From CAYPZT01 sp964415435 (GTDB lineage: Bacteria; Patescibacteriota; Microgenomatia; UBA1406; GWC2-37-13), in contig CAYPZT010000023.1 in assembly GCA_964415435.1 (NCBI GenBank), forward strand, positions 1-17,623: a stretch of 17,623 nucleotides of DNA, written 5' to 3'. Numbering within the stretch: position 1 is the first letter of the stretch; the number at the start of each line of letters is the position of its first letter. The position numbers and the translations under genes were made by a program. Below, one piece after another: positions 1 to 7,349 of this stretch. The notes under the pieces are model-generated. The model searched no databases. It saw only the letters and a program-made list of their open reading frames with translations, and was not told the origin of the DNA.

Positions 1-1
1 G

Positions 2-961
2 ACCAAAACGTCCTTCATACAGCAACTGCCTTCGTTTGTAAAAAAAAACAGAGTCCTGTCGGCGCCTCTTTATCCTTTTGCTTTTGAGTCCTTTGATTTC
101 GAGGGATTTGATCTCGTTATATCGGTTAGCTCGTCCTTTGCAAAGTCAGTGATTACCCGGCCTGGGCTGCGACACCTGTGTTACATGTTGACACCGACAC
201 GATATCTGTGGATGTACCCGGAGCTTTATATGTCAAAAGAGATACGAACGATAGGATCTGCGTATATAAAGTACATAAAAGCATGGGACTATGCCTCATC
301 TGTAAGACCTGACAAAATTGTTGCTATATCAAAAACGGTAGCAGGGCGCGTACAGGGTATTTATAGAAGGCAGGCAGATGTTATATATCCTCCTTTCGAT
401 GCTGACTACTGGCACGCACAGGTAAAGAGAGAACAAAAGGTATCTCTACCTTTCAAGTCTTTCTATCTTATAGTTTCTCGTTTGGAGCCTTATAAGCGAA
501 TAGATATTGCCATAGAAACATTTAAGAACAGGCCGTATTCTAATCTGGTGGTGGTAGGTGAAGGCAGCATGGAAAAAGCTTTAACAGAAAAGATTCCGCC
601 GAACATTAGGTTTCTGCACAGGTTGACAGATGCAGAGTTGGCTTACCTGTATAAAACGGCGGACGGTTTGATCATGATGCAGGAAGAGGACTTTGGCTAT
701 GTTAGTCTGGAGGCACAGGTGTTTGGGTGCCCCATCATAGCCTATAATAAAGGGGGAGCAACCGAAACGGCCAATCCTAGATCATCAATTTTTATAGATG
801 AGCAGTCGGTTAGGGGGCTTGAGAATGCACTTGCATCAATGCATACGATATCATACAATTTAAAGGAATCAGCTTTGCGAGAAGGGCCAAAATGGTTTCG
901 CTCCTTTTCTAGTAAGAGGTTTAGGGAAGAGTTTTTCTCTTCTATCGCCAAAATGAAATAA
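2..961 (+). CDS. GT4-type glycosyltransferase, probable mannosyltransferase (5' partial)
   Basis: The reading frame is open from base 2, so the gene begins before the window and only 319 C-terminal residues are present. An internal GTG at 149 is not the start, because residues before it are in frame and family-like. The C-terminal half is a GT-B nucleotide-sugar-binding domain: SRLEPYKRIDIAIE, then GEGSMEKAL, then the EX7E-type stretch EEDFGYVSLEAQ (about fragment residues 228-239) and IAYNKGGATET. This pattern resembles WbaZ-like GT4 mannosyltransferases, whose usual motif is EDFGIVPLEA; here I-x-P is replaced by Y-V-S. It probably transfers a sugar from a nucleotide donor to a lipid-linked glycan on the cytoplasmic face of the membrane. 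Only three bases separate it from manC, which supports GDP-mannose as donor (inference). No Shine-Dalgarno precedes the next gene, so they are likely co-transcribed. Donor and acceptor are not proven. Confidence 0.85.
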   Translation, partial: TKTSFIQQLPSFVKKNRVLSAPLYPFAFESFDFEGFDLVISVSSSFAKSVITRPGLRHLCYMLTPTRYLWMYPELYMSKEIRTIGSAYIKYIKAWDYASSVRPDKIVAISKTVAGRVQGIYRRQADVIYPPFDADYWHAQVKREQKVSLPFKSFYLIVSRLEPYKRIDIAIETFKNRPYSNLVVVGEGSMEKALTEKIPPNIRFLHRLTDAELAYLYKTADGLIMMQEEDFGYVSLEAQVFGCPIIAYNKGGATETANPRSSIFIDEQSVRGLENALASMHTISYNLKESALREGPKWFRSFSSKRFREEFFSSIAKMK

Positions 962-964
962 CAT

Positions 965-2050
965 ATGAAAGCAATAATATTTGCAGGTGGGGCAGGTACA
1001 AGACTGTGGCCACTCTCACGAAAAAAATCACCGAAACAATTTGAAAAAATCGTAGGAGAAAAGTCTACGCTTCAGCTTGCGGTTGATCGCCTTCTTCCCG
1101 AATTTACGTACGAAGATATATATATCTCAACAAATGTCGCTTATCGCGATGCGATTGAAGCTCAACTGCCTTCAATACCAAAACAGAACTTCATCTTTGA
1201 GCCGGAAAAGAAGGATGTGGGCCCTGCGATGGCACTCGCATCAGGTATTTTCTACAAAATCGCCCCAGATGAACCTATCGCAATCCTCTGGAGTGATCAC
1301 CTGGTAAAAGATGTGGAACTTTACAAGAAAATCATCGTAGCTGCAGGTAGGTATGTGGAGGAACATAAGGATAAGATTATCTTTATATCCCACAAACCCC
1401 GCTTCGCGAGTACCAATTTAGGATATATTCATGTAGGCGCAAAAGATCACGAATCTGACGGTGTAGAATTTTTTGGATTCCAGGGCTTTAAATATAAGCC
1501 CGATACTGAGACCGCAAATATGTTCTTCAATTCCGGTGACTATGCGTGGAATCTGGGTTACTTTGTAACTACCGCTAGGTTCATCCAGGATTCATTTAAA
1601 CGATATGTACCGTCATTGTATGAAAATACTCAGGAGATACTGGCTTCCTATGGTACGGCAGAATACGAAGATGTGCTTGCTGAAAAGTATAAGAATGCAG
1701 AGAGTATAAATTTTGATAATGCAATCCTGGAAAATCTGGACAAAAAAGACGCACTTGTCATAGTCGCCGATATTGGATGGAGCGATGTGGGTGCGTGGGA
1801 AGCACTCAAAGAAGCGCTTGAGTCTCAAAAGGGAGATAACGTTATCAGGGGTAATGTACATCTGGAACACGTCACAGATTCCCTGCTATATAACTATGAG
1901 GAAAGCAAACTTGTAGTTGGTATCGATCTTGAGGAGCATATTGTTGTTAATACAAAAGACGTACTTCTTATTGCTAAAAAAACTTCGGTCGACAAGATAA
2001 AAAAGCTCGTAGAAAACTTTAAGGGGACGGAGTATGAAAAACTGACCTGA
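965..2050 (+). CDS. manC: Mannose-1-phosphate guanylyltransferase
   Basis: This 361-aa protein should make GDP-mannose from mannose 1-phosphate and GTP in the cytoplasm. The N-terminal signature FAGGAGTRLWPLSRKKSPKQ (residues 6-25) is the nucleotide-binding loop of the GMP/ManC nucleotidyltransferases. Further landmarks are FEPEKKDVGPAMALA (usually EPxxRNTAPA), LWSDHLV (usually PADHxI), FNSGDYAWNLG, and IGWSDVGAWEALKE near residue 275, a strong ManC hallmark. The C-terminal 70 residues form the usual short beta-helical tail. There is no fused phosphomannose isomerase domain, so it is a monofunctional type. The divergent central motifs leave some doubt about the exact nucleotide. It starts 3 bases after the glycosyltransferase stop and has no visible Shine-Dalgarno. 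The next gene, 8 bases on, starts glycan assembly, so the product likely feeds that pathway. Confidence 0.88.
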   Translation: MKAIIFAGGAGTRLWPLSRKKSPKQFEKIVGEKSTLQLAVDRLLPEFTYEDIYISTNVAYRDAIEAQLPSIPKQNFIFEPEKKDVGPAMALASGIFYKIAPDEPIAILWSDHLVKDVELYKKIIVAAGRYVEEHKDKIIFISHKPRFASTNLGYIHVGAKDHESDGVEFFGFQGFKYKPDTETANMFFNSGDYAWNLGYFVTTARFIQDSFKRYVPSLYENTQEILASYGTAEYEDVLAEKYKNAESINFDNAILENLDKKDALVIVADIGWSDVGAWEALKEALESQKGDNVIRGNVHLEHVTDSLLYNYEESKLVVGIDLEEHIVVNTKDVLLIAKKTSVDKIKKLVENFKGTEYEKLT

Positions 2051-2058
2051 CGGATACT

Positions 2059-2730
2059 ATGAAGTATTTACTCTTTTTTTTTAAGGGTCCCGGATATGCA
2101 AAATATCTCAAACGTCTCATGGATATAACGAGCGCGGTCTTCCTTCTTATGCTCTTTTCACCTGTTTATCTACTTGCAGCAATAGGGATACGTCTCGATT
2201 CTTCTGGACCCATTTTGGCTGATGTGCCGGAGCGAGTAGGACAAAATGGCAAAAAGTTTAAGATGTTTAAATTCCGCTCTATGATTGTAAATGCTCATTA
2301 CGTACTTCGGACGGATCCCAAATTCAAGACACTTTTTGAGCAGTATAAAAAGGGCAGTTATAAACTAAAAAATGATCCTCGTGTTACGAAAGTGGGAAAA
2401 TTTATTAGAAAACACTCGGTTGATGAAATTCCTCAGCTTGTGAACGTGTTAAAAGGTGAGATGAGCCTTGTAGGTCCGCGAGCCTATTATCCCGATGAGC
2501 TTGAAAATCAGCAAAGAAAATTTCCCCACACGAAAAATCTTGTCTCTAAAGTATTATCGGTTAAGCCCGGAATAACAGGCTTATGGCAAGTGACGGGACG
2601 AAGTGAAATCCACTTCGATAAGCGAATAGCTATTGACGCGCGTTATGTGGATAATATATCATTATGGCTTGATCTTAAAATCATATTTAAGACGCCCATT
2701 GTTATGTTTAGCGGTGAAGGTGCGGTATAA
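2059..2730 (+). CDS. Monotopic phosphoglycosyl transferase (bacterial sugar transferase, PglC/WbaP catalytic type)
   Basis: The 223-aa protein belongs to the bacterial sugar transferase family that moves a sugar phosphate from a nucleotide sugar to undecaprenyl phosphate, the first step of surface-glycan assembly. Only the catalytic module is present, as in PglC; the extra membrane domain of WbaP/WcaJ is missing. Residues about 20-45 form a hydrophobic re-entrant helix with Ser34-Pro35 at its centre, matching the helix-breaking Ser-Pro known in PglC. The catalytic Asp-Glu pair is D122-E123 in HSVDEIPQL. It is followed by GEMSLVGPRAYYP and VKPGITGLWQVTGRSE, both family signatures, and the protein ends in the usual GEGAV. 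A run of nine T at 2074-2082 encodes the Phe cluster near the N-terminus; the frame is intact. The sugar specificity cannot be read from sequence. Confidence 0.92.
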   Translation: MKYLLFFFKGPGYAKYLKRLMDITSAVFLLMLFSPVYLLAAIGIRLDSSGPILADVPERVGQNGKKFKMFKFRSMIVNAHYVLRTDPKFKTLFEQYKKGSYKLKNDPRVTKVGKFIRKHSVDEIPQLVNVLKGEMSLVGPRAYYPDELENQQRKFPHTKNLVSKVLSVKPGITGLWQVTGRSEIHFDKRIAIDARYVDNISLWLDLKIIFKTPIVMFSGEGAV

Positions 2731-2731
2731 T
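2726..2731 (+). promoter_or_regulatory. Possible internal -10 box before the DUF4012 gene
   Basis: A perfect TATAAT overlaps the stop codon of the phosphoglycosyl transferase gene. An RNA start about 7-8 bases downstream would fall at 2738-2740, on the second in-frame ATG (Met3) of the DUF4012 gene. The same spacing recurs at other gene starts in the window. No good -35 or TG extension is visible, and the hexamer is partly dictated by the coding sequence (Ala-Val-stop), so it may be chance. Confidence 0.35.
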
Positions 2732-2733
2732 AT

Positions 2734-4578
2734 ATGTCTATGAAAAAGAAACGCAAAGTTCTAGCAATTGTCGGCGCAGTCGTTTTGGCAGTTGTGGTCT
2801 TTATCTACTTCTTTGTGTATGCCCCATTCATGAGGATCAGGACAAAGGGCATGCTCGTTGTGGCATCAGCCAAAGAGATGAAGCAGGTATTTTCGCAAAA
2901 TGATATAGACCTTCTTAATGCAAAGTTAAATGACTTTACGGTCAAATATAATGACTTTCAAAAGGAGGCGAAGTCAGTATATTGGATGAGTTTCATACCC
3001 TATATTGCTGATTTTAAGAATGCTGTTGAGGCAGGTGACTACATGGTCAAAACTGCACAAGAAAGCTCGAAAGCAGTTACTCCCTACGCTGATCTTATAG
3101 GGTTTAAAAAAGGAGAGGTGTCGTTTGTCGAGAAGACAGCTGAGAACAGGCTTCAGACTGCAATCCTTACTCTAGACAAGGTACTGCAGCGCATTGATGT
3201 GATCTCAGGTTATATTGATGAAGCTGAAAAAAGAATTGAAAAAATTGACCCGAACCGGTATCCGGAAAAAATTGGTAAGACTGAAGTCAGATCAACGATA
3301 ACTACGGTAAAAGAGCAATTCGCAGGCCTCTCCTCACTTTTTGTCGATGCAAAGCCACTTATTAAGCGTCTACCTGAAATGTTCGGAAAGGACGAGGAAA
3401 AGACTTATCTTATACTTTTCCAGAATGACAAGGAGCTTCGCGCAACGGGAGGCTTTTTGACAGCCTATGCTGTATTCAGAGTAAAAGACGGTAAGATAAC
3501 CATTGATAAATCGGCCGATATTTATTCACTTGATGATAGTATTTCTGCACATCCGGCAGCACCTAAGGAAATTACAACCTATCATAAGAATGTAAGCCAG
3601 TTTTTTATACGTGATAGTAATTTATCGCCAGATCTGCCTACTTCGATTGAACTATTCAACTCGCTTTACAACAAAAGCGGTGAAAGAGTCAGTTATGACG
3701 GTATCATAACAATAGATTCTCAGGTTCTTGTAGACATGTTGACCATCTTTGGTGATACGGAAGCGGGCGGTGTCCGTTTCTCGGCTCAAGAGGATGAGCG
3801 CTGTGACTGTCCTCAGGTCATTTACCAGCTTTTCGATATGGTAGATAGGCCAGTAAACTACATAAAAACTAATCGTAAGGGAATACTGGGCGACCTGATG
3901 TACGCCCTTTTCTATAAGGCCATCGGATTTTCACCATCCAAGTATTGGGGTACGCTGGCACAATCAATGTTTAAGAATATGCAGGAGAAGCACATACAGA
4001 TATACTTCACAGATCCTGATCTTCAAAAGTCGGTTGAAAATCTTAACTTTGCAGGTCGTGTACGCGACGCAAAAAGTGACTACCTTCTCGTGAATAATGT
4101 TAACTTTGCTGGTGCAAAGTCTAACCTGTTTGTTGAAAAAACAATCACATCGGAAACTGTACTCAAGGACGGGGCCATACAAAGAAAGGTTCATATAGAG
4201 TTTCGTAACCCGTATCCGCACTCTGACTGTAATCTGGAAAGGGGTGGACTGTGTTTGAATGCAACGCTTCGGAACTGGATGCGTGTCTATGTGCCAAAGG
4301 GCTCAAAATTAACAGAGTTTAAAGGATCAGAAACAAAAGTGAATACCTACGATGACCTTGGTAAGACGGTATTTGAGGGGTTTATGACAGTAACACCTCT
4401 CGGAAAGGCAGAGGTCGATATTACCTATACTCTTCCGGAGAATATAAGTACTAAAGATTACAGTCTCATGGTTCAAAAACAGGCAGGTACCCAGGATGAT
4501 AAGCTCGTCGTTACGATTGATGGGGCAAAGAGTTATGATGGGCTTTTGAATCTAGATCAGATTGTAAAGAAAAAATAA
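2734..4578 (+). CDS. DUF4012 membrane-anchored extracytoplasmic protein
   Basis: The 614-aa protein has a basic N-terminus (MSMKKKRK), one membrane helix at about residues 9-31, and a large domain that should lie outside the membrane. Residues 40-215 are mostly helical and charged. LILFQNDKELRATGGFLTAY (226-245) is the hallmark region of DUF4012, a family of unknown function frequent in CPR bacteria and Actinobacteria. Four cysteines occur only in the outer domain, as C357/C359 and C499/C507, and may form disulfides. It lies 3 bases after the phosphoglycosyl transferase and 3 bases before recO, so a role linked to surface glycan assembly or attachment is reasonable but inferred. Two starts are possible: ATG 2734, with a weak AAGGTG 11 bases upstream, and ATG 2740, eight bases after a TATAAT. 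Confidence 0.87.
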   Translation: MSMKKKRKVLAIVGAVVLAVVVFIYFFVYAPFMRIRTKGMLVVASAKEMKQVFSQNDIDLLNAKLNDFTVKYNDFQKEAKSVYWMSFIPYIADFKNAVEAGDYMVKTAQESSKAVTPYADLIGFKKGEVSFVEKTAENRLQTAILTLDKVLQRIDVISGYIDEAEKRIEKIDPNRYPEKIGKTEVRSTITTVKEQFAGLSSLFVDAKPLIKRLPEMFGKDEEKTYLILFQNDKELRATGGFLTAYAVFRVKDGKITIDKSADIYSLDDSISAHPAAPKEITTYHKNVSQFFIRDSNLSPDLPTSIELFNSLYNKSGERVSYDGIITIDSQVLVDMLTIFGDTEAGGVRFSAQEDERCDCPQVIYQLFDMVDRPVNYIKTNRKGILGDLMYALFYKAIGFSPSKYWGTLAQSMFKNMQEKHIQIYFTDPDLQKSVENLNFAGRVRDAKSDYLLVNNVNFAGAKSNLFVEKTITSETVLKDGAIQRKVHIEFRNPYPHSDCNLERGGLCLNATLRNWMRVYVPKGSKLTEFKGSETKVNTYDDLGKTVFEGFMTVTPLGKAEVDITYTLPENISTKDYSLMVQKQAGTQDDKLVVTIDGAKSYDGLLNLDQIVKKK

Positions 4579-4581
4579 CCT

Positions 4582-5109
4582 ATGGCACGGAGCATTAAAA
4601 CCGAGGCCATTATCTTCAAAAAGCGATCACTTCCAAACGAGGACCGCATTATCACTATCTTTTCCAGGGATCTTGGCAAAATACGCACAATAGCCAAAGG
4701 CATCAAAAAGATAACGAGTAGGCGACTTCCTCACGCGGAAACAGGAAACCTCATAAAGATTACGCTGCATCAATCACGTGATTATTTTTACTTCAGCGAC
4801 TCGCAGCTTATTTCCGGTTTCACTTCAATAAAGGCAGACACGGCAAAAATGGAGATACTTTATTATTTTTTCTTTATTTTGGAGCGCTTGCTTCCCGAGA
4901 ATCAGCCAGAAAGACATGTATATAATCGCACTCTCCAGCTTTTAATTGAGTTATCTGAAGATAAGGTGGTTAAAAAATTTCCCGTACTTCGTTATATGAA
5001 CGATTTTTATATGGATCTTGGCTATAGCGAGAAAGAAATGGCGTTTGAACCGTTGCAGCGGGCAATAGAGGAGACGATCCATCAAAAGCTTCCGGAGCTG
5101 CATATATAG
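4582..5109 (+). CDS. recO: DNA repair protein RecO, short form
   Basis: RecO works with RecR (and RecF) to load RecA onto SSB-coated single-stranded DNA during recombinational repair. The N-terminal pattern of IKTEAIIFKKRSLPNEDRII, then IFSRDLGKIRTIAKGIKK, then a basic RRLPHAE segment is the RecO OB-fold with its DNA-binding surface. The helical middle (about 85-165) is recognisable from the FFFILERLLPE and LRYMNDFYMDLGY stretches. At 175 aa it is much shorter than the usual 230-250 aa: it lacks the CxxC zinc-finger insertion of many RecO proteins and most of the C-terminal region. It begins 3 bases after the DUF4012 stop without a Shine-Dalgarno, so it probably rides on the envelope operon. 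The small size fits a reduced genome, and no frameshift extending it is evident. Confidence 0.8.
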   Translation: MARSIKTEAIIFKKRSLPNEDRIITIFSRDLGKIRTIAKGIKKITSRRLPHAETGNLIKITLHQSRDYFYFSDSQLISGFTSIKADTAKMEILYYFFFILERLLPENQPERHVYNRTLQLLIELSEDKVVKKFPVLRYMNDFYMDLGYSEKEMAFEPLQRAIEETIHQKLPELHI

Positions 5110-5199
5110 AAACAAACACGCTAACCATTACCGTTTTCTCGTTTGTTCTTGGTTCTATTTCTGTTTCTTCCAAAGCATATGGGCTGGTATAATGGGGAA
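5110..5199. other. Longest intergenic region of the window (90 bases)
   Basis: This gap between recO and glyS holds a pyrimidine-rich tract (about 5133-5172) followed by the extended -10 promoter for glyS. AACAAAC at 5111-5117 could pair with GTTTGTT at 5141-5147, but the stem is AT-rich with a 23-base loop, so it is not a convincing terminator. It is too short for a T-box leader, and no small gene is supported here. Confidence 0.6.
5185..5193 (+). promoter_or_regulatory. Extended -10 promoter for glyS (predicted leaderless)
   Basis: TGGTATAAT is a perfect TGn-extended -10 element. Its last base is followed by six bases (GGGGAA) and then the ATG at 5200, so transcription should start at or within a base or two of the start codon. 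The -35 position (TTCTTC at 5165-5170 with a 17-base spacer) is poor, as is common for extended -10 promoters. This element also decides the start codon of glyS. Confidence 0.65.
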
Positions 5200-6582
5200 A
5201 TGGAAAAAGTAGTTTCCTTATGTAAAAGAAGAGGTTTTGTATTTCCTACGTCTGAAATCTATGGAGGTCTGGCAAATGCCTACGACTATGGTCCTTATGG
5301 CGCAGAGCTCTTCCGTAATATACGTAACCTCTGGTGGGAGGAGTTTATCCATAAGCGTGCCGATATGAAGGGTATTGATACACAAATAATCCTTCATCCG
5401 CAGACATGGGTTGCCTCAGGCCATGTAGCATCATTTTCTGATCCATTAGTTGAGGACATGGTAAACCATACGCGTTTTCGGGCAGACCATCTTATTGAGG
5501 CCTGGACAAAAAAGAATAAGAAGGAGGAGGTTGTGGTGGAAAATATGACTATGGATGAGATGTCCGAGTTTATTAAGAAAAACTCGATTAAAAGTCCACA
5601 AGGAAATCCCGTTACTGCCCCCAAGAAATTTAACCTCCTTTTTGAAACCTCTCTTGGAACTGTGGCTGACAGTAAGGCGATAGTATATCTGCGTGGAGAA
5701 ACGGCACAAGGAATCTTCACAAACTTCAAGAATATTGTAGATTCTCAGCGTGTCAAACTTCCGTTCGGGGTAGGTCAGATAGGAAAAAGCTTCCGTAATG
5801 AGATCACGAGCGGTCAATTTGTATTCAGAACATTCGAATTTGAGCAGGCAGAAATAGAGTATTTTTTTGATCCAGAATCAAACGATTGGAAAAAACTATA
5901 CGAGGACTGGAGAAAGGCAATGTGGAGTTTTGTTGTTGATATACTGGGGATACAAGAAAAGCATCTGCGTTGGAGGCAGCATACAGATAAGGAAAGAAGC
6001 CATTACAGTAAGGAAACTTATGATTTGGACTATCAGTTTCCCTTCGGCTGGAAGGAGTTATGGGGCGTTGCATATAGGACCGACTATGATTTGAAACAGC
6101 ACATAGAAAGTTCTGGCTCCTCTCTGCAGTGGAACGATGCGGCCACGGGCAGAACGTTCATTCCCCATGTAATTGAACCCGCTCTAGGCCTAAACAGAGC
6201 CTTTTTTATGGTGCTTAATGATGCGTACAGGGAGGAAGATGTGAATGGCAAGGTGCGTGTCTACCTTAAGCTGCCTGCGAGGCTTGCTCCTGTAAAAGTT
6301 GCTGTGTTTCCTTTGCAAAAAGATGATACACTGAAAAATAAGGCGCGAGAAATTTTTGATGAACTTAGCTCTGTGTTTGTGACAGAGTTTGATGATGCCG
6401 GCAATATTGGGAAGATGTATCGAAGACAGGACGAGATAGGTACGCCATTCTGTGTGACCGTTGACTTCCAGTCAATGGAAGACAATAAAGTTACGGTTCG
6501 TGATCGGGACACAATGGAGCAGACACGCATCGATATCCGACAGTTAAAAAGCCATTTTATTACTAAATTACAAATTAGCTAA
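5200..6582 (+). CDS. glyS: Glycyl-tRNA synthetase, single-chain alpha2 type
   Basis: The 460-aa class II enzyme attaches glycine to tRNA-Gly using ATP. It begins MEKVVSLCKRRGFVFPTSEI, typical of the alpha2 GlyRS family (Thermus, eukaryote-like type) and unlike the alpha2beta2 enzyme. Landmarks are YGGLANAYDYGPYG (21-34), LRGETAQGIFTNFKN (164-178, usually RPETAQ), the motif 2 segment FRNEITSGQFVFRTFEFEQA (198-217), and motif 3 EPALGLNRAF (326-335), where family members usually have G-x-D-R and this one has G-L-N-R. The anticodon-binding domain starts near KVAVFPLQKDD (366). I chose ATG 5200 because an ATG at 5143 would add 19 unrelated residues and place the promoter inside the gene, while 5200 gives the normal N-terminus immediately after an extended -10 box. 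No T-box is present. Confidence 0.95.
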   Translation: MEKVVSLCKRRGFVFPTSEIYGGLANAYDYGPYGAELFRNIRNLWWEEFIHKRADMKGIDTQIILHPQTWVASGHVASFSDPLVEDMVNHTRFRADHLIEAWTKKNKKEEVVVENMTMDEMSEFIKKNSIKSPQGNPVTAPKKFNLLFETSLGTVADSKAIVYLRGETAQGIFTNFKNIVDSQRVKLPFGVGQIGKSFRNEITSGQFVFRTFEFEQAEIEYFFDPESNDWKKLYEDWRKAMWSFVVDILGIQEKHLRWRQHTDKERSHYSKETYDLDYQFPFGWKELWGVAYRTDYDLKQHIESSGSSLQWNDAATGRTFIPHVIEPALGLNRAFFMVLNDAYREEDVNGKVRVYLKLPARLAPVKVAVFPLQKDDTLKNKAREIFDELSSVFVTEFDDAGNIGKMYRRQDEIGTPFCVTVDFQSMEDNKVTVRDRDTMEQTRIDIRQLKSHFITKLQIS

Positions 6583-6587
6583 TACAC

Positions 6588-7055
6588 ATGGATAAAAATA
6601 GAAAAGTAATCATTGCAGGTGGTGTGGTTCTTGTCATTCTTTTGTTGGTTGCCGCAAAGGTGTTTTTCCTAAACAAGTCGGCATCAACTGTGCAGAATGG
6701 TACGAATGCGCTTCCAACCGAAGAGCTGATCCCAACTGTTGACCCATCTGTTAAGATCGATTTGGTTGCGACCGTACCAGGAAAAGAACTCACACTTACT
6801 GTCTCAAATTTGCCTGAAGGCACCACGGATGTGGAGTATTCACTTTCATACGAGACCGTAAAACAGGGGATACAGGGAGTCATCGGTACTGTAAGTACAG
6901 CTGATGGTGAAACTGAATATACAAAAGAGTTGACGCTAGGTACATGCTCTTCAGGTACATGTGTCTATCATGACGTGGACGGTCCCATCAGACTTTCTCT
7001 TAAGTTTAATGGTTCATACGGAGAGAGAATATTTGAGAAGGATTTTAATCTCTAA
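6588..7055 (+). CDS. Small membrane-anchored extracytoplasmic protein, unknown function
   Basis: I do not recognise a family. The 155-aa product has a basic N-terminus (MDKNRK), one membrane helix at about residues 7-28, a short Pro/Thr-containing linker, and a beta-rich outer domain of about 100 residues (from about 55 to the end) that could be an Ig-like sandwich. The only two cysteines, C120 and C125 in GTCSSGTCVY, could form a disulfide in the outer domain. It starts 5 bases after the glyS stop with no Shine-Dalgarno, so it is probably co-transcribed with glyS. It lies just upstream of the S20 promoter. Single-helix proteins with small beta-domains are common in CPR genomes, but no role can be assigned. 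Confidence 0.75.
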   Translation: MDKNRKVIIAGGVVLVILLLVAAKVFFLNKSASTVQNGTNALPTEELIPTVDPSVKIDLVATVPGKELTLTVSNLPEGTTDVEYSLSYETVKQGIQGVIGTVSTADGETEYTKELTLGTCSSGTCVYHDVDGPIRLSLKFNGSYGERIFEKDFNL

Positions 7056-7068
7056 GAATAGAAACAAT

Positions 7069-7074
7069 TATACT
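7069..7074 (+). promoter_or_regulatory. Candidate -10 box for rpsT
   Basis: TATACT lies in the 45-base gap before the S20 gene. A start about 7 bases downstream would put the RNA 5' end near 7081, just at the AAAGGAGGTG, leaving a leader of about 20 bases. The best -35 is weak (TTAATC at 7045-7050, 18-base spacer). Read-through from glyS is also possible. Confidence 0.4.
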
Positions 7075-7080
7075 GAATGT

Positions 7081-7090
7081 AAAGGAGGTG
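7081..7090 (+). promoter_or_regulatory. Canonical Shine-Dalgarno of rpsT
   Basis: AAAGGAGGTG is a near-perfect anti-16S match and the strongest ribosome-binding site in the window. The spacing from GGAGG to the ATG at 7101 is 12 bases, somewhat long. An out-of-frame ATG at 7094 lies closer to the Shine-Dalgarno and might compete, but it gives no S20-like protein. Confidence 0.8.
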
Positions 7091-7100
7091 CTAATGATTC

Positions 7101-7349
7101 ATGCCAATTATCAAATCAGCAAAAAAGAAACTACGTCAAGATAAACGCAAACAGGATGTAAATGAATACTATCGGTCTGCAATCCGTAAATCCGTGAAAC
7201 AGGCAAAAAAAGCCACAGGTAAGGAGCGTTCTAAAATGGTCCAGACAGCGTATTCAGTTATTGGTAAAGCCGCTAAAAAAAAGGTAATTCACAAAAATAA
7301 AGCAAACAGGCTCAAATCGAGGATTAGCAAACTACTGGGTGCTAAATGA
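7101..7349 (+). CDS. rpsT: Small ribosomal subunit protein bS20
   Basis: bS20 binds 16S rRNA early in assembly of the 30S subunit. The 82-aa, very basic, all-helical sequence begins MPIIKSAKKKLRQDKRKQ and contains RSAIRKSVKQAKKA and HKNKANRLKSRISKLL, the standard S20 pattern (usual length 80-90 aa). The ATG at 7101 is preceded by the strongest Shine-Dalgarno in the window. Its TGA stop overlaps the ATG of the next gene (ATGA, 7346-7349), so S20 translation is probably coupled to that of a PilN-like protein. In E. coli S20 regulates its own translation; whether that occurs here, with effects on the downstream genes, is unknown. Confidence 0.96.
   Translation: MPIIKSAKKKLRQDKRKQDVNEYYRSAIRKSVKQAKKATGKERSKMVQTAYSVIGKAAKKKVIHKNKANRLKSRISKLLGAK

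Noticed and set aside
2074..2082. T9 run as a programmed frameshift site in the phosphoglycosyl transferase
   Set aside because: The zero frame gives a complete, family-typical protein, and no alternative frame continues meaningfully.
5111..5147. Rho-independent terminator after recO
   Set aside because: The 7-bp stem is AT-rich with a 23-base loop, so it is too weak; the pyrimidine tract alone is not enough.
5110..5199. T-box riboswitch upstream of glyS
   Set aside because: Only 90 bases are available, no T-box consensus or antiterminator stem is visible, and the extended -10 box lies directly at the start codon, leaving no leader.
5143..5199. Longer GlyRS start at ATG 5143
   Set aside because: The added 19 residues (mostly hydrophobic) do not match the family N-terminus, and the promoter would fall inside the gene.
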